Of a stretch of 64,000 nt of DNA, positions 43,352-52,610 are shown in pieces. Position numbers and translations under genes: made by a program. The notes beneath the pieces are model-generated. The model saw nothing but the letters and a program-made list of their open reading frames with translations, did not search any database and had not been told where the DNA came from. Every line of letters begins with the position of its first letter. Within the stretch, counting starts at the first letter, position 1. This DNA comes from Stutzerimonas stutzeri (GTDB taxonomy: Bacteria > Pseudomonadota > Gammaproteobacteria > Pseudomonadales > Pseudomonadaceae), in the NCBI GenBank assembly GCA_002387205.1, contig DGLA01000005.1, positions 62,196-126,195 of the forward strand. The letters are read 5' to 3'.

Positions 43352-44239
43352 TCAGCTGCGGCGTTCGACGATGAAACGGGCCAGCTGGCGCAGCGGCTCG
43401 GCGCTGGGTCCGAACGGGGCGACGGCGTCGAGCGCCAGGTCACACAGCTCCAGCGCATAGGCCTTGGCGCTGTCCATTCCCAAGAGCGCGGGGTAGGTGG
43501 GTTTGTCACGCGCAATGTCAGCACCCTGATGCTTGCCAAGGGTGGCGGTGTCGCTTTCCACGTCGAGAATGTCGTCCTGTACCTGGAACGCGAGGCCCAC
43601 CGCTTGCGCGTACTGTTGCAGTGCAGCCAGGTTCTCTTCGTCGGCGCGGCCGCTGGCGAGGGCGCCGAGGCGTACGCTGACTTCGATCAGCGCACCGGTC
43701 TTGTGCCGATGCATCAATTCCAGCGCGTTGCGGTCGAGCTTCAGGCCAACCGATCCCAGATCGATCGCCTGGCCGCCGACCATGCCAGCGGGGCCAGCGG
43801 CGCGCGCCAGGCTGGCAACCATCTCCAGGCGCAGCGTCGGGTCCGTGGGATTGAATCTGCCGATGGCCAATGCTTCGAACGCGAGGCTTTGCAGGCCATC
43901 ACCGGCGAGAATCGCGCAGGCCTCGTCGAACGCCTTGTGGGTGGTGGGCTGGCCACGGCGCAGGTCATCGTCGTCCATGGCTGGCAGATCGTCATGTACC
44001 AGCGAATAGGCATGAATCAGTTCGACGGCACAGGCTGCGCCATCCGCTTGGGCCACGTCACCCTCAAGGGCTTCGCAGGCGGCGTAGACCAGCAGGGGAC
44101 GCACGCGCTTGCCACCATTCATCACGCTGTAGCGCATGGCCTGGTAGAGACGATCGAGTTGCGTGCGGGGCGGGGAGAAGAGCGTGTCGAGGCAGTTGTC
44201 GACGCGTTGCTGGCAGCGTTTCTGGTAGTCGCCGATCAT
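43352..44239 (-). CDS. ispA: Farnesyl diphosphate synthase
   Basis: The 295-residue prenyltransferase has the first aspartate-rich motif DDLPAMDDDDLRRG and a second one in FQVQDDILDVESD, with GGKRVRPLL at the start. It condenses isopentenyl diphosphate to farnesyl diphosphate. ATG 44239 overlaps the xseB stop. Confidence 0.95.
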   Translation of the reverse strand: MIGDYQKRCQQRVDNCLDTLFSPPRTQLDRLYQAMRYSVMNGGKRVRPLLVYAACEALEGDVAQADGAACAVELIHAYSLVHDDLPAMDDDDLRRGQPTTHKAFDEACAILAGDGLQSLAFEALAIGRFNPTDPTLRLEMVASLARAAGPAGMVGGQAIDLGSVGLKLDRNALELMHRHKTGALIEVSVRLGALASGRADEENLAALQQYAQAVGLAFQVQDDILDVESDTATLGKHQGADIARDKPTYPALLGMDSAKAYALELCDLALDAVAPFGPSAEPLRQLARFIVERRS

Positions 44240-44478
44240 GCTTCGGAATCCGCCTCGAATGGCGCTTCCTGCAACTTGCCGTCACGCTCCAGAAGGATCT
44301 GTACCTTCTGTTCGGCCTGGCTGAGTGCTGCCTGGCAGTCACGGGTCAGACCGATGCCCTGCTCAAAGCAGGTCAGCGAGTCCTCCAGCGACAGCTCACC
44401 GCTTTCCAGGCGCTCGACAAGCTGCTGCAATTCGGCGAGGGATTGTTCGAAATCGAGGGCGACTTTCTTGCGGGCCAT
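44236..44478 (-). CDS. xseB: Exodeoxyribonuclease VII small subunit
   Basis: The 80-residue protein is XseB: ARKKVALDFEQSLAELQQLVERLESGELSLEDSLTCFEQGIGL is the family signature. I chose ATG 44478 (MARKK); the longer frame to 44541 has no similarity there. First gene of the xseB-ispA-dxs run. Confidence 0.95.
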   Translation of the reverse strand: MARKKVALDFEQSLAELQQLVERLESGELSLEDSLTCFEQGIGLTRDCQAALSQAEQKVQILLERDGKLQEAPFEADSEA

Positions 44479-44575
44479 GGCTAAACCTGTTCTCTGCGGC
44501 TGCTCCGAAACGGGCGCGACACTAGCAGAGCTGGCCGGCATAAGCCATAAGTCGAGCGGGCTAGGCGGCTGCCGG

Positions 44576-45346
44576 TCAGGGCCAGTATGTGGCTTTGAAG
44601 TAATAAAGGGTCATGGCGCTGCCCACCAGGATCACGAACAGGCGCAACCAGGTTGCGGGGAGTGTCTTGCTCAGCGCGCCACCAGCGTAGCCGCCAAAGG
44701 TAGTGCCCACCAAGAGGATCGCCAGCTCGTAGCCGCTCACTCGTCCGGCAATCACGAAGGTCGCTGTGGCCACGCTATAGATCACAGCAGAGATCAGGTT
44801 TTTCAGGGCATTGGCGCGAACCAGCTGATGACCTTCGATGGAGAACGCCGCCAGCTGCAGGATGCCCATGCCTGCGCCGAAATAGCCGCCGTAGATCGAA
44901 ACCAGCCCATGAGCGGCCAGCGATGCAGGCGCGTGCGGCGGCACAGCGTTATGGTCCTTGCGGCGTGCCGCCAGCCAGCGGCTCAGCCAGGGACTGGCGG
45001 CAAACAGCCCGGTGGCGAGCAACAGCAGCCAGGGAATCAGCAGGCTAAAGACGTCGTCACCGCTGGCCAAGAGCAACAGACCGCCGAGCAGACCACCAAT
45101 CAGGCCTGCCAGCAGCAGGGGGATCAGGTAGCGGCCAAGGGGGCGTAACGCCGAGCGTGCGGCCCAGGCGCCGGCGAGGCTGGCGGGCCAGAGCGCAACC
45201 GCGTTGGTTGCGTTGGCAGTTATTGGCGGCAGGCCAGTGGCAAGCAACGCCGGAAACGAAAAGAAGGTACCGCCGCCTGCGAGTGCGTTCATGCCTCCTG
45301 CGGCAAAGCCGGCAGCGATCAACAGCAGCATATCGAACAGGGGCAT
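44576..45346 (-). CDS. TauE/SafE (TSUP) family membrane permease
   Basis: The protein of about 256 residues has around eight membrane segments and the TSUP-type repeat LLIAAGFAAGGMNALAGGGTFFSFPALLATGLPPITANATNAVALWP, with GGYFGAGMGILQLAAFS in the second half. These proteins export or import sulfur compounds and organic anions. I chose ATG 45346; ATG 45364 is also possible. Substrate unknown. Confidence 0.85.
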   Translation of the reverse strand: MPLFDMLLLIAAGFAAGGMNALAGGGTFFSFPALLATGLPPITANATNAVALWPASLAGAWAARSALRPLGRYLIPLLLAGLIGGLLGGLLLLASGDDVFSLLIPWLLLLATGLFAASPWLSRWLAARRKDHNAVPPHAPASLAAHGLVSIYGGYFGAGMGILQLAAFSIEGHQLVRANALKNLISAVIYSVATATFVIAGRVSGYELAILLVGTTFGGYAGGALSKTLPATWLRLFVILVGSAMTLYYFKATYWP

Positions 45347-45531
45347 CGGAAAGTCTCGCGGCAAAAGAGACGCAGGTTATCGCCGTCGCTCTGTTGCGCC
45401 AAGCATGCAAACCGAAGGTTTGGCAGCCGGCGCTCATGCCGGCGCCGTGTCGGCAACCTGCGCGGTCATCTTCAGGGCGGGCAGGGTGGTCTCCGGGCCC
45501 TGCTCCGATGGTGAGATTGTCGTAGCTTTCG

Positions 45532-45957
45532 CTAGGGTTGGGCGCTGTCGGCGTTGTCCACCATTGGCGTACTGGTGAGCTCGTTGAGGATGCCGCAGCC
45601 ATGCATGGCGCGGTTGCCGGTGCAGCAGCTGCGCAGTTCTTGTAACTGACGTTCCAGAGCATGGAGGCTGTCCAGCCGTGAGCGGACGCGTGCGAGCTGT
45701 TCGTCGATCAGCTGATTGATGTCGCCACAACTGGCGTCCGGATGGTTGGAAAATTCCAGCAGCCGGCGGATATCAGCCAGGCCGATATCCAGCGCTCGGC
45801 AGTGGCGGATAAAGGTCAACTGCGCCAGCTGTTTGGATGAATAGGACCGATAGCCGTTGGCGCCGCGCTCCGGGGCGGGCATCAAGCCGATCTTCTCGTA
45901 ATAGCGAATGGTCTCGACATCCACATCCGCCGCTGTGCTTAGTTCGCCTATGCGCAA
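45532..45957 (-). CDS. cadR: MerR-family metal regulator, CadR/PbrR type
   Basis: The 141-residue protein has the MerR helix-turn-helix (MRIGELSTAADVDVETIRYYEKIGLMPAPER), a dimerisation helix, and C-terminal cysteines (ASCGDINQLIDE, LRSCCTGN, HGCGILNEL) expected for Cd(II)/Pb(II) sensing. It is divergent from a CDF-type transporter gene, with a MerR-type operator between them. The metal is inferred from family similarity; Zn or Hg cannot be ruled out. Confidence 0.85.
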   Translation of the reverse strand: MRIGELSTAADVDVETIRYYEKIGLMPAPERGANGYRSYSSKQLAQLTFIRHCRALDIGLADIRRLLEFSNHPDASCGDINQLIDEQLARVRSRLDSLHALERQLQELRSCCTGNRAMHGCGILNELTSTPMVDNADSAQP

Positions 45958-46001
45958 CCTGGCCTCCTGGTTCGTTCGCTGACATTGATGTCAAAAAAGG
46001 C

Positions 46002-46032
46002 TTGACCCTGGAGTTGCTCCAGGGTGTGCAAT
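46002..46032 (+). promoter_or_regulatory. MerR-type promoter/operator for the CDF gene
   Basis: A -35 TTGACC (46002-46007) and a -10 TGCAAT (46027-46032) are 19 bp apart, the over-long spacing typical of MerR-controlled promoters. Within the spacer is a perfect palindrome, ACCCTGGAG-TTG-CTCCAGGGT (46005-46025). It lies about 30 bases before the transporter ATG and close to the divergent cadR. Confidence 0.85.
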
Positions 46033-46061
46033 GGCTCCGACTATAGATCAGGAGACACTCC

Positions 46062-46679
46062 ATGTCGTCGAGATGCTGTGATTCCGGTTCCACCACTCCG
46101 GCGGTAACGCCGGGCTTTCGCAAGGCCCTTTGGGTCGCCCTGGCCATCAACCTGGTCATGTTTGTCGTTGAGATCATCAGCGGGCTGCGTTCAGGCTCGG
46201 TGTCGCTGCTGGCCGATGCCATCGACTTTGCCGGTGATGCCGCCAATTACGGCATCACCCTGGTGGTGCTGTCGATGGGGCTGGTATGGCGCTCACGGGC
46301 CGCCATGGTCAAAGGCCTGACGATGCTGGCGTTCGGGGTATTCGTGCTGGGTCGGGCGGGATGGGCGATCTATGCCGATGTGGTACCCGAACCGCTGACC
46401 ATGGGCGTCATCGGCACGCTGGCGCTGATCTCCAACGTCATCGTTGCAGTGATGCTCTACGCCTTTCGCGAAGGGGATTCGAACATGCGCTCGGTCTGGT
46501 TGTGCAGCCGGAACGATGCGATCGGCAACATTGCCGTGATGATTGCGGCCGCCGGGGTCTTTGGCACCGGGTCTGGCTGGCCTGATCTGGCCGTCGCGCT
46601 GGTCATGGCCGGGCTTGCACTGTCCGCCGGGTTCTCGGTGGTTCGACAGGCCCGGCAGGAGCTGAGCTCGGCACACTAA
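46062..46679 (+). CDS. CDF-like cation transporter, short form
   Basis: The 205-residue protein has about six membrane segments and the CDF helix-2 and -5 metal motifs (SLLADAIDFAGDAANYG; RNDAIGNIAVMIAA). It lacks the usual C-terminal cytoplasmic domain, ending soon after the last helix. The N-terminus carries MSSRCCDSG, a possible metal site. AGGAGA precedes ATG 46062. It is driven by the MerR-type promoter, so it is likely to export the metal sensed by CadR. Confidence 0.85.
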   Translation: MSSRCCDSGSTTPAVTPGFRKALWVALAINLVMFVVEIISGLRSGSVSLLADAIDFAGDAANYGITLVVLSMGLVWRSRAAMVKGLTMLAFGVFVLGRAGWAIYADVVPEPLTMGVIGTLALISNVIVAVMLYAFREGDSNMRSVWLCSRNDAIGNIAVMIAAAGVFGTGSGWPDLAVALVMAGLALSAGFSVVRQARQELSSAH

Positions 46680-47686
46680 CGCCGGCGCCCAGAGGCGATC
46701 GATGCGACCAGTGCCACGGCGCCCACGGTCACAGCAGCGAGCCCGGCCACGGCCAGCTTGCCCACTGTCTCGCTGCTCAGGGCAACGGCATGGTCCTTGA
46801 CCCCATCATCGAAGCGGCCCTCGATGCGGTGCAAACCCTCAACCGGCTCGAAGAGGTTGTCCGGCCGTTCAGGGTCGGCCGGCTCGTCGGTCAGCTGGCC
46901 GCTCCAGGCCTGCTTGGCCATCATTCGATCCAGCAGACCCGGCATGAACATATTGCCGATGATCGCCTGGAACGATGCACGACCCAGCCACAGCTCGCGT
47001 GGCGCCTCGCTAGCGGCCCGAAGGATGGCACGTGCAGCTACCTCGGGTGTGTGGATCGGGGGCACCGGCTGCGGGCGTTTGCTCATCTTGTTGCGCGACC
47101 AGTCGAACTGCGGCGTGTTGTGTGCCGGCAGCTGGACCATGGTCAGGCGAACCCGGCTCTTGCTATGGATGAGCTCGCAACGCAGCGAGTCGGTGAAGCC
47201 GCGAATGGCGAACTTCGCCGCACAGTAGGCTGATTGCAGCGGGATCGCCCGGTAGGACAGGGCCGAGCCCACCTGCACGATGGTCCCGCGGTCGCGCGGC
47301 TGCATGTGCCGCAGCGCAGCCAGCGTGCCATGAACGAAGCCCAGGTAGGTGACGTCGGTGACCCGCTTGTATTCCGAGGCGGTGATCCGCTCGGCCGGGC
47401 CGAACACCGTGGCCATGGCGGCATTGATCCAGATTTCGACTGGCCCCAGTTCGGCCTCGATCCGCTCGGCGGCGCGGTCGATCGCCTCGGCGTCGGCAAC
47501 GTCCGCAGAGATAGCCAGGACCTTCACTCCGTACGCTTCCAGCGCCTGGCATGTTTCGGCCAGGCCTCTTTCGCCCCGCGCAATTACGGCGACCCGGAAG
47601 CCCGCCTGGGCCAAGGCATGGGCGGTGGCGCGGCCGACGCCGGCGGTTCCGCCGCAGATGACAGCGGTTTGATCGCGGTTGCTCAT
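46676..47686 (-). CDS. SDR-family oxidoreductase with C-terminal membrane helix
   Basis: The protein of about 336 residues is a classical SDR: AVICGGTAGVGRATAHALA for cofactor binding, NAAMA in place of NNAG, and the catalytic SYRAIPLQSAYCAAKFAIRG. The extended C-terminus ends in a hydrophobic helix (VGKLAVAGLAAVTVGAVALVASIA) followed by RRR, so it may be membrane-anchored. ATG 47686 is chosen over 47740. Its stop overlaps that of the convergent CDF gene. Confidence 0.85.
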   Translation of the reverse strand: MSNRDQTAVICGGTAGVGRATAHALAQAGFRVAVIARGERGLAETCQALEAYGVKVLAISADVADAEAIDRAAERIEAELGPVEIWINAAMATVFGPAERITASEYKRVTDVTYLGFVHGTLAALRHMQPRDRGTIVQVGSALSYRAIPLQSAYCAAKFAIRGFTDSLRCELIHSKSRVRLTMVQLPAHNTPQFDWSRNKMSKRPQPVPPIHTPEVAARAILRAASEAPRELWLGRASFQAIIGNMFMPGLLDRMMAKQAWSGQLTDEPADPERPDNLFEPVEGLHRIEGRFDDGVKDHAVALSSETVGKLAVAGLAAVTVGAVALVASIASGRRR

Positions 47687-47934
47687 GACGCGGGCTCCTG
47701 TGCTCGAAGAAGGAAGAAGCGGCGGGAGAGGTTGCGTCACCTGCCGCTGTAAGTCGGCGCTTCAGGCTGACCGGATTCACCGCCATGCCTGTGTCGACCG
47801 CTTGCGGTAACCACCAGGACGCCGGGGGAAGCTGCTTGATTGACCCGGTGAGGAAAGGCGAGTTGCACTGGGGCGATAACCTGCGGATCGGGACTAAGGG
47901 GGCAGTAGCGCAGATAGCCCCGGGCGGTCAGGCT

Positions 47935-48474
47935 TCAGCCATCAGCATCGGAGCAATTCGGTTCGGTCGTGAAGGTCTTGGAGGAGTCGACCAGACCGAC
48001 CTTTTCCAGCGTGCGGCGGCCGATCAGGACCGGGTAATTCATCTTGTCCCGATCATTCAGCGAGAACTGTTCTTCGTATATCTGGTTGCCGAGACAGACT
48101 TTCATCAGCACCACCGGGCGTTCCTCCGCTCCGCCTGCGCCTCGCACCTTGATGTCACGCACCATCTTGCGCTCCAGGCGAGTCCTCACCTGTTTTTCGG
48201 TATCGATGTCCTCGAGCTCTACCGTGAAGCGCACCCATTCATCGCCATCCTTCTCGAAACGCTCGATGTTTTCGGCATGCATGGATGAGGTCAGCGCGCC
48301 CGTGTCGAGCTTGAATTTCACCGCCACCTTTTCCGGGAAGATCAGGCCTTCCTCGACCCACCCAAGCACCTGTGGCGAGCCGGCGAAGGCTGTAGCGCTG
48401 CACAGCGAAACGATCAGTGCGGCGAGCTTCAGCGGGGCGAATCGATCGTGGTTAGAGCCTGGTTGGCGGTGCAT
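47935..48474 (-). CDS. RimK-associated/ATP-dependent zinc protease-family protein (PF05618-like)
   Basis: The 179-residue protein has a signal peptide (ATAFAG near residue 31) and the retropepsin-like core GWVEEGLIFPEKVAVKFKLDTGALTSSMHAENI, ending YPVLIGRRTLEKVGLVDSSKTF. It matches the family annotated as ATP-dependent zinc protease, whose fold is aspartic-protease-like. Probably periplasmic. Exact substrate unknown. Confidence 0.8.
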   Translation of the reverse strand: MHRQPGSNHDRFAPLKLAALIVSLCSATAFAGSPQVLGWVEEGLIFPEKVAVKFKLDTGALTSSMHAENIERFEKDGDEWVRFTVELEDIDTEKQVRTRLERKMVRDIKVRGAGGAEERPVVLMKVCLGNQIYEEQFSLNDRDKMNYPVLIGRRTLEKVGLVDSSKTFTTEPNCSDADG

Positions 48475-48762
48475 CTGTCACCTCGGTCAGCAAGCAATGG
48501 CTACAGTCTCGATGAGAGTCGCGCCAAGCTGATCGGTTCATAAAAGCCGTGTCGGTTGAGCGAAACGGCAGCTTGCGATCTGCCGCTGTCCGCGTCTGGT
48601 TCATTGGCAAACTGCATCGCCGTCATTGATAAAAACAATCGGACGGCTGTGGCGTTTTGCACTCCACCAGTAGGGCCGCTTGCATTCAGTATCGTCCGCG
48701 GCCGCATTTTGACCAAAAGGAGGTTGTTTCCAAGGGAAGTCAACAGAATCGAGAGGTGAACC

Positions 48763-49650
48763 ATGTTCGTCCATAACAAACGACTTCAATACACCGTGCG
48801 CGTAGCCGCTCCGAACCCGGGGCTGGCCAACCTGATGCTTGAACAATTCGGCGGGCCTCAGGGCGAGCTGGCGGCCGCCATGCGTTACTTCGTCCAGGGC
48901 CTGTCGGAGGACGATCCAGGACGTAAGGACATGCTGATGGATATCTCCACCGAGGAGCTGAGCCACCTTGAAATTATTGGTTCCATCATCGGCATGCTCA
49001 ACAAAGGCGCCAAAGGCGAGCTGGCCGAAGGTGTGGAGAAGGAAGCTGATCTATACCGTTCGCTGACAGGGGGCGGTAACGATTCCCACACGACCTCGCT
49101 GCTGTACGGCGGTGGTCCGGCATTGATCAATTCCGCCGGTGTGCCCTGGACGGCGGCGTATGTCGACTCCATCGGTGAGCCCACCGCGGACATGCGCTCC
49201 AACATCGCGGCCGAGGCACGTGCCAAGATCGTTTACGAGCGTCTGATCAATGTGACCGATGATCCGGGGATCAAGGATGCGCTGAAGTTCCTGATGACGC
49301 GCGAAATCGCTCACCAGAAATCGTTCGAGAAGGCCTTGCACGCGATGCAGCCCAACTTCCCCCAGGGCAAGCTGCCGGGTGTGCCGGAGTACTCCAACGT
49401 CTACTACAACCTGTCGCAAGGCGAAGGCGATCTGCGCGGGCCCTGGAACCAGGGGCCGGAGTGGGAGTTCGTCGAAACGCCGCAACCGGCAGTGGATGGC
49501 GGGGATGGCATGGCGTCGGTCGATCTGAGCAAGGATCAACTGAAGGTCGTGCAGCAAATGGCGGTGCGCACGCAGTCCGATGTGTCCATTGATCCCATGA
49601 CCGGTGCCGACCTCGGCTCGGGCGAGGCGATCAGGAAAGGCAACGCCTGA
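48763..49650 (+). CDS. Manganese catalase
   Basis: The 295-residue non-haem catalase has a di-manganese site: Glu ligands in QGELAAAMRYFVQGL and TEELSHLEIIGSIIG, and the later EARAKIVYERL and MTREIAHQKSFEKAL. It breaks down hydrogen peroxide without haem. GAGAGGTGAACC precedes ATG 48763. A terminator follows. No OxyR-type site is evident in the 288 bases upstream. Confidence 0.95.
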   Translation: MFVHNKRLQYTVRVAAPNPGLANLMLEQFGGPQGELAAAMRYFVQGLSEDDPGRKDMLMDISTEELSHLEIIGSIIGMLNKGAKGELAEGVEKEADLYRSLTGGGNDSHTTSLLYGGGPALINSAGVPWTAAYVDSIGEPTADMRSNIAAEARAKIVYERLINVTDDPGIKDALKFLMTREIAHQKSFEKALHAMQPNFPQGKLPGVPEYSNVYYNLSQGEGDLRGPWNQGPEWEFVETPQPAVDGGDGMASVDLSKDQLKVVQQMAVRTQSDVSIDPMTGADLGSGEAIRKGNA

Positions 49651-49712
49651 CGGTTGCCTGTGGAGCCGGTGCGCCTGCTCAGGCGCATCGTTTCCATCTA
49701 TTGCAGCATTGG

Positions 49713-49737
49713 AAGCCGGCCAAGAGCCGGCTTTCTT
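49713..49737. terminator. Intrinsic terminator between catalase and kinase genes
   Basis: AAGCCGGC (49713-49720) pairs perfectly with GCCGGCTT (49726-49733) around CAAGA, followed by TCTT. It lies 62 bases after the catalase stop and just before the convergent kinase stop, so it may serve both. Confidence 0.8.
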
Positions 49738-49746
49738 CGTCTGGCT

Positions 49747-52008
49747 TCAACGCCGGCTCAGCAGCGGTACGACCGTCCCTGAGCTCGGGCGACCCAGTGC
49801 TTCGCTGATCGCGACGCTGAGGGTTTGCTGGGTGAACGGCTTGGCCAGGGTGTGCAACGGGCGCCCTTCCTCGGCCAGTTCCGCATAGCCGCTGACCAGT
49901 AGCACGGGCAGCTCAGGCCTTTCGCTCCTGACGATGCGGGTCAGCTGCGTGCCGGTCATGCCGGGCATCATCTGATCGGTGATGAGGATATCGAAGCTGG
50001 CGTTCTGGCGAAGGAGGCCGAGTGCTGCGTCACCTCCGTCCACGGCGGTAACGCGATGACCTAGATCCTCGAGCAGCGCAGCGGTGTTGGCCAGCACAAG
50101 GGGATCATCGTCAACGACCAGGATCGACAAGACAGGTATCGACGCTGCCATGGGTTCGTTAGTCTGTTCCGGTGCCGGTGCTGCCGCCTGGGGGGAGATA
50201 CCTATCGGTAACCACAGCTCGATGGTCGTTCCCTTGCCCAGGGTGCTTTCGATCTCGAGGCTGCCGCCTGATTGCTCGGCAAGGCCGTGCGCCATCGACA
50301 ATCCAAGCCCGGTCCCCTTGCCGGGTCCCTTGGTGGTGAAGAAGGGTTCGGTGGCTCGCGCCAGCGTGTCCTGGCTCATGCCGGTGCCAGTGTCGCGCAC
50401 GATCAGGGCGACGTATTCCTGGGTCTGTTGCCTGGCCGTGCGCAGCTGGCCTTCGATGCAGATCGTTCCGCCGTCCGGCATGGCATCGCGTGCGTTGACC
50501 ACCAGATTGATCAAAACCATCTCCAGCTGATTCGCATCCACGTATGCAGGCGGCAAACTCAGGGGAAAGCGCGTGTCGATGTTGATATTGGCGGCAACCG
50601 AGCGCTGCAGCAGCTCGCGCATATTCAGCACCAGTTCCTGCAGCACGACCGAGCCGGGGTTGAGCTCCTGCTTGCGGGCAAAGGCCAGCATGCGCTGGAC
50701 CAGGCTCGCGCCACGCTGCGTTGCCAGCAGCGCGTTCTCGATCAGGGTGCCAGCGCGGGCGGTGTCGTGCGGCAGTCGCTTGCGTAGCAGCTCGAGATTG
50801 CCGCCGACCACGGCGAGCAGATTGTTGAAGTCATGGGCAATACCGCCTGTAAGCTTGCCGATGGCTTCCATCTTCTGCGCCTGGCGCAGGGCTGCCTCGG
50901 CGTTGCGTCGCTCGGTGATGTTCACCAGACCGCCAATGATCAGCGGCCCGCGGGCAGTCTGCTCGAGACGCGTGGAGGCCAGCACATCGATGAAGGCTCC
51001 GGCCCGGCCAACCAGGCGATATTCGGCATTCAGACATTCACCGGTGTCCAGCAACACCGGCCAGTCCTGATTGAGCATCTGGCGTGCCGAGCGCTCGGTC
51101 ATGAAGTTGATCAGCGGCCGGCCGATCACGTCCTCGCGCCGGTGACCCATCAGCACCAGCCAGGCATCGCTGACCGATTCCAGCCGGCCTTGTTCGTCCA
51201 GCGAATGCAGGGGCAACGGCGTCTTGCTGTACAGCTCGCGAAAGCGCTCTTCGCTCTGGCGCAGGGCCATTGCTTCACGCTCACTGATGATCGCCATGCG
51301 CCGGTCATACATCGAGGCGGCCAGTTCCAGGAAGAGCACAACAAAAGTCGAACCCGCGACAGCCATTGCCAGGGTCAGCAGATCCAGGCTACTGCCGGTG
51401 GGAGCGGGCATTGCATCGTCCAGCGGGGTGAAACGCGCCCCAGCCATGGCTGAATAATGCATGCCGGCCACGGCGAACCCCATGGCAATGGCGGCGACAG
51501 CCTGAAGCAGCAGCCTTTGGCTGCGAGCGGATAGCCACAGCGATATGGTGGCCGCGGCGAAAGCGATGAAAAAGGAAACGGCTACCCACATTGGGTCATA
51601 TGAAAGATCTGCATGCATTGTCATGGCGGCCATGCCCATGTAGTGCATCGACCCGATTCCCAGCCCCATGACAAGGCCACCGGCCCAGAGCGTGGTGCGG
51701 CCCGGACCACGGGCACTGACGGCCAGAAAGCTGATCGCCGTAACCGCAATAGGCACCACCAGAGACCAGAGGGTAAGACCTAGGTCGTACTGGATCTGCA
51801 TGCCGGGCATGCCGAACGCCAGCATGCCGACGAAGTGCATCGACCAGATGCTGCCGCCCATGCAAGTGGCTGCCGCGCATGTCCAGGCGTACCCCATCCA
51901 GCCGGTCGCAGCACGTGCGCGACTGGCCAGGTCAAGCGCGGTGAAGGAGCCTGCGATCGCAATCAGGATGGACAGGCTGACCAATGCAACGTTGTAGGTG
52001 GTGGGCAT
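49747..52008 (-). CDS. MHYT-PAS hybrid sensor histidine kinase with receiver domain
   Basis: The 753-residue protein starts with an integral-membrane MHYT domain of about seven helices, with repeats containing SMHFVGML, SMHYMGMAAMTMH and GMHYSAMAG (residues 1 to about 220). Then come a PAS domain (about 255-370), a HisKA with GGIAHDFNNLL, an HATPase_c (NARDAMPDGG, DTGTGM, GLGLSM) and a C-terminal REC domain with the phospho-Asp in ILITDQMMPGMTG. MHYT domains are proposed to bind copper and sense O2, CO or NO. No DNA-binding partner is adjacent. Confidence 0.92.
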   Translation of the reverse strand: MPTTYNVALVSLSILIAIAGSFTALDLASRARAATGWMGYAWTCAAATCMGGSIWSMHFVGMLAFGMPGMQIQYDLGLTLWSLVVPIAVTAISFLAVSARGPGRTTLWAGGLVMGLGIGSMHYMGMAAMTMHADLSYDPMWVAVSFFIAFAAATISLWLSARSQRLLLQAVAAIAMGFAVAGMHYSAMAGARFTPLDDAMPAPTGSSLDLLTLAMAVAGSTFVVLFLELAASMYDRRMAIISEREAMALRQSEERFRELYSKTPLPLHSLDEQGRLESVSDAWLVLMGHRREDVIGRPLINFMTERSARQMLNQDWPVLLDTGECLNAEYRLVGRAGAFIDVLASTRLEQTARGPLIIGGLVNITERRNAEAALRQAQKMEAIGKLTGGIAHDFNNLLAVVGGNLELLRKRLPHDTARAGTLIENALLATQRGASLVQRMLAFARKQELNPGSVVLQELVLNMRELLQRSVAANINIDTRFPLSLPPAYVDANQLEMVLINLVVNARDAMPDGGTICIEGQLRTARQQTQEYVALIVRDTGTGMSQDTLARATEPFFTTKGPGKGTGLGLSMAHGLAEQSGGSLEIESTLGKGTTIELWLPIGISPQAAAPAPEQTNEPMAASIPVLSILVVDDDPLVLANTAALLEDLGHRVTAVDGGDAALGLLRQNASFDILITDQMMPGMTGTQLTRIVRSERPELPVLLVSGYAELAEEGRPLHTLAKPFTQQTLSVAISEALGRPSSGTVVPLLSRR

Positions 52009-52610
52009 ACAAGATCCATCCAGACGTTCAAGGCTGTCGCCCTATGTGATAGACGAGTCGTCAACGAGCCCCGGAGCCCTTTTCCGTTGTGTCTTGGACA
52101 GTTACCGGCAGCGCCCTCTGGCACCTGTCGTCGTCCGGTCTGGCCTGCGTTGATAGCTGGTCATCGGATTATCGGGCCCATCAAGACGTCGCTCTCCTGT
52201 ACAGGGTAGACCTCCAGTCCGGTCCACACGCAGCGGATGCCCTGCACATTGTTTCGCCGCTTTGCAGCCCGGGGCACAAGCGTGCCGGTGCTTGCATCCT
52301 CCACGGAGCGGCACGGATCGTCTTTGAACCGCATTAAAGCACTGTCTATCGCAAAAAGCGGCCAGATCCTTGCCGCCCTGGGGCGGTATTGGCAGACGCC
52401 AGGTTTCGTTCCGGTGCCATCGTTGCCCGTCTCCACCTGTAGTCTGTGGAGGAGCGACCTGGCGCTGCCGCAGCTGAACCTGCACGGCCTCGCCCTGGTC
52501 TTGTCTACTATCGCCGTGTGGACGAGTGGTGCTGATGACCGTAACGTCCCTGCCATTCTGTATTTCATCCGTTGCGTTCATGGCCCTGTTTCGGCCAACA
52601 AGGATTTCCC
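52009..52610. other. 600-bp non-coding stretch between kinase and TonB receptor
   Basis: I see no credible gene, riboswitch or repeat here. Several short open frames exist on both strands but have no recognisable content or ribosome sites. It should contain the divergent promoters of the kinase and the TonB receptor. Confidence 0.5.

Noticed and set aside
52009..52610. Possible cobalamin or other riboswitch before the TonB receptor
   Set aside because: A CTGCCGCAGCTG segment loosely recalls the B12 box, but the other conserved blocks and P1 pairing are absent.
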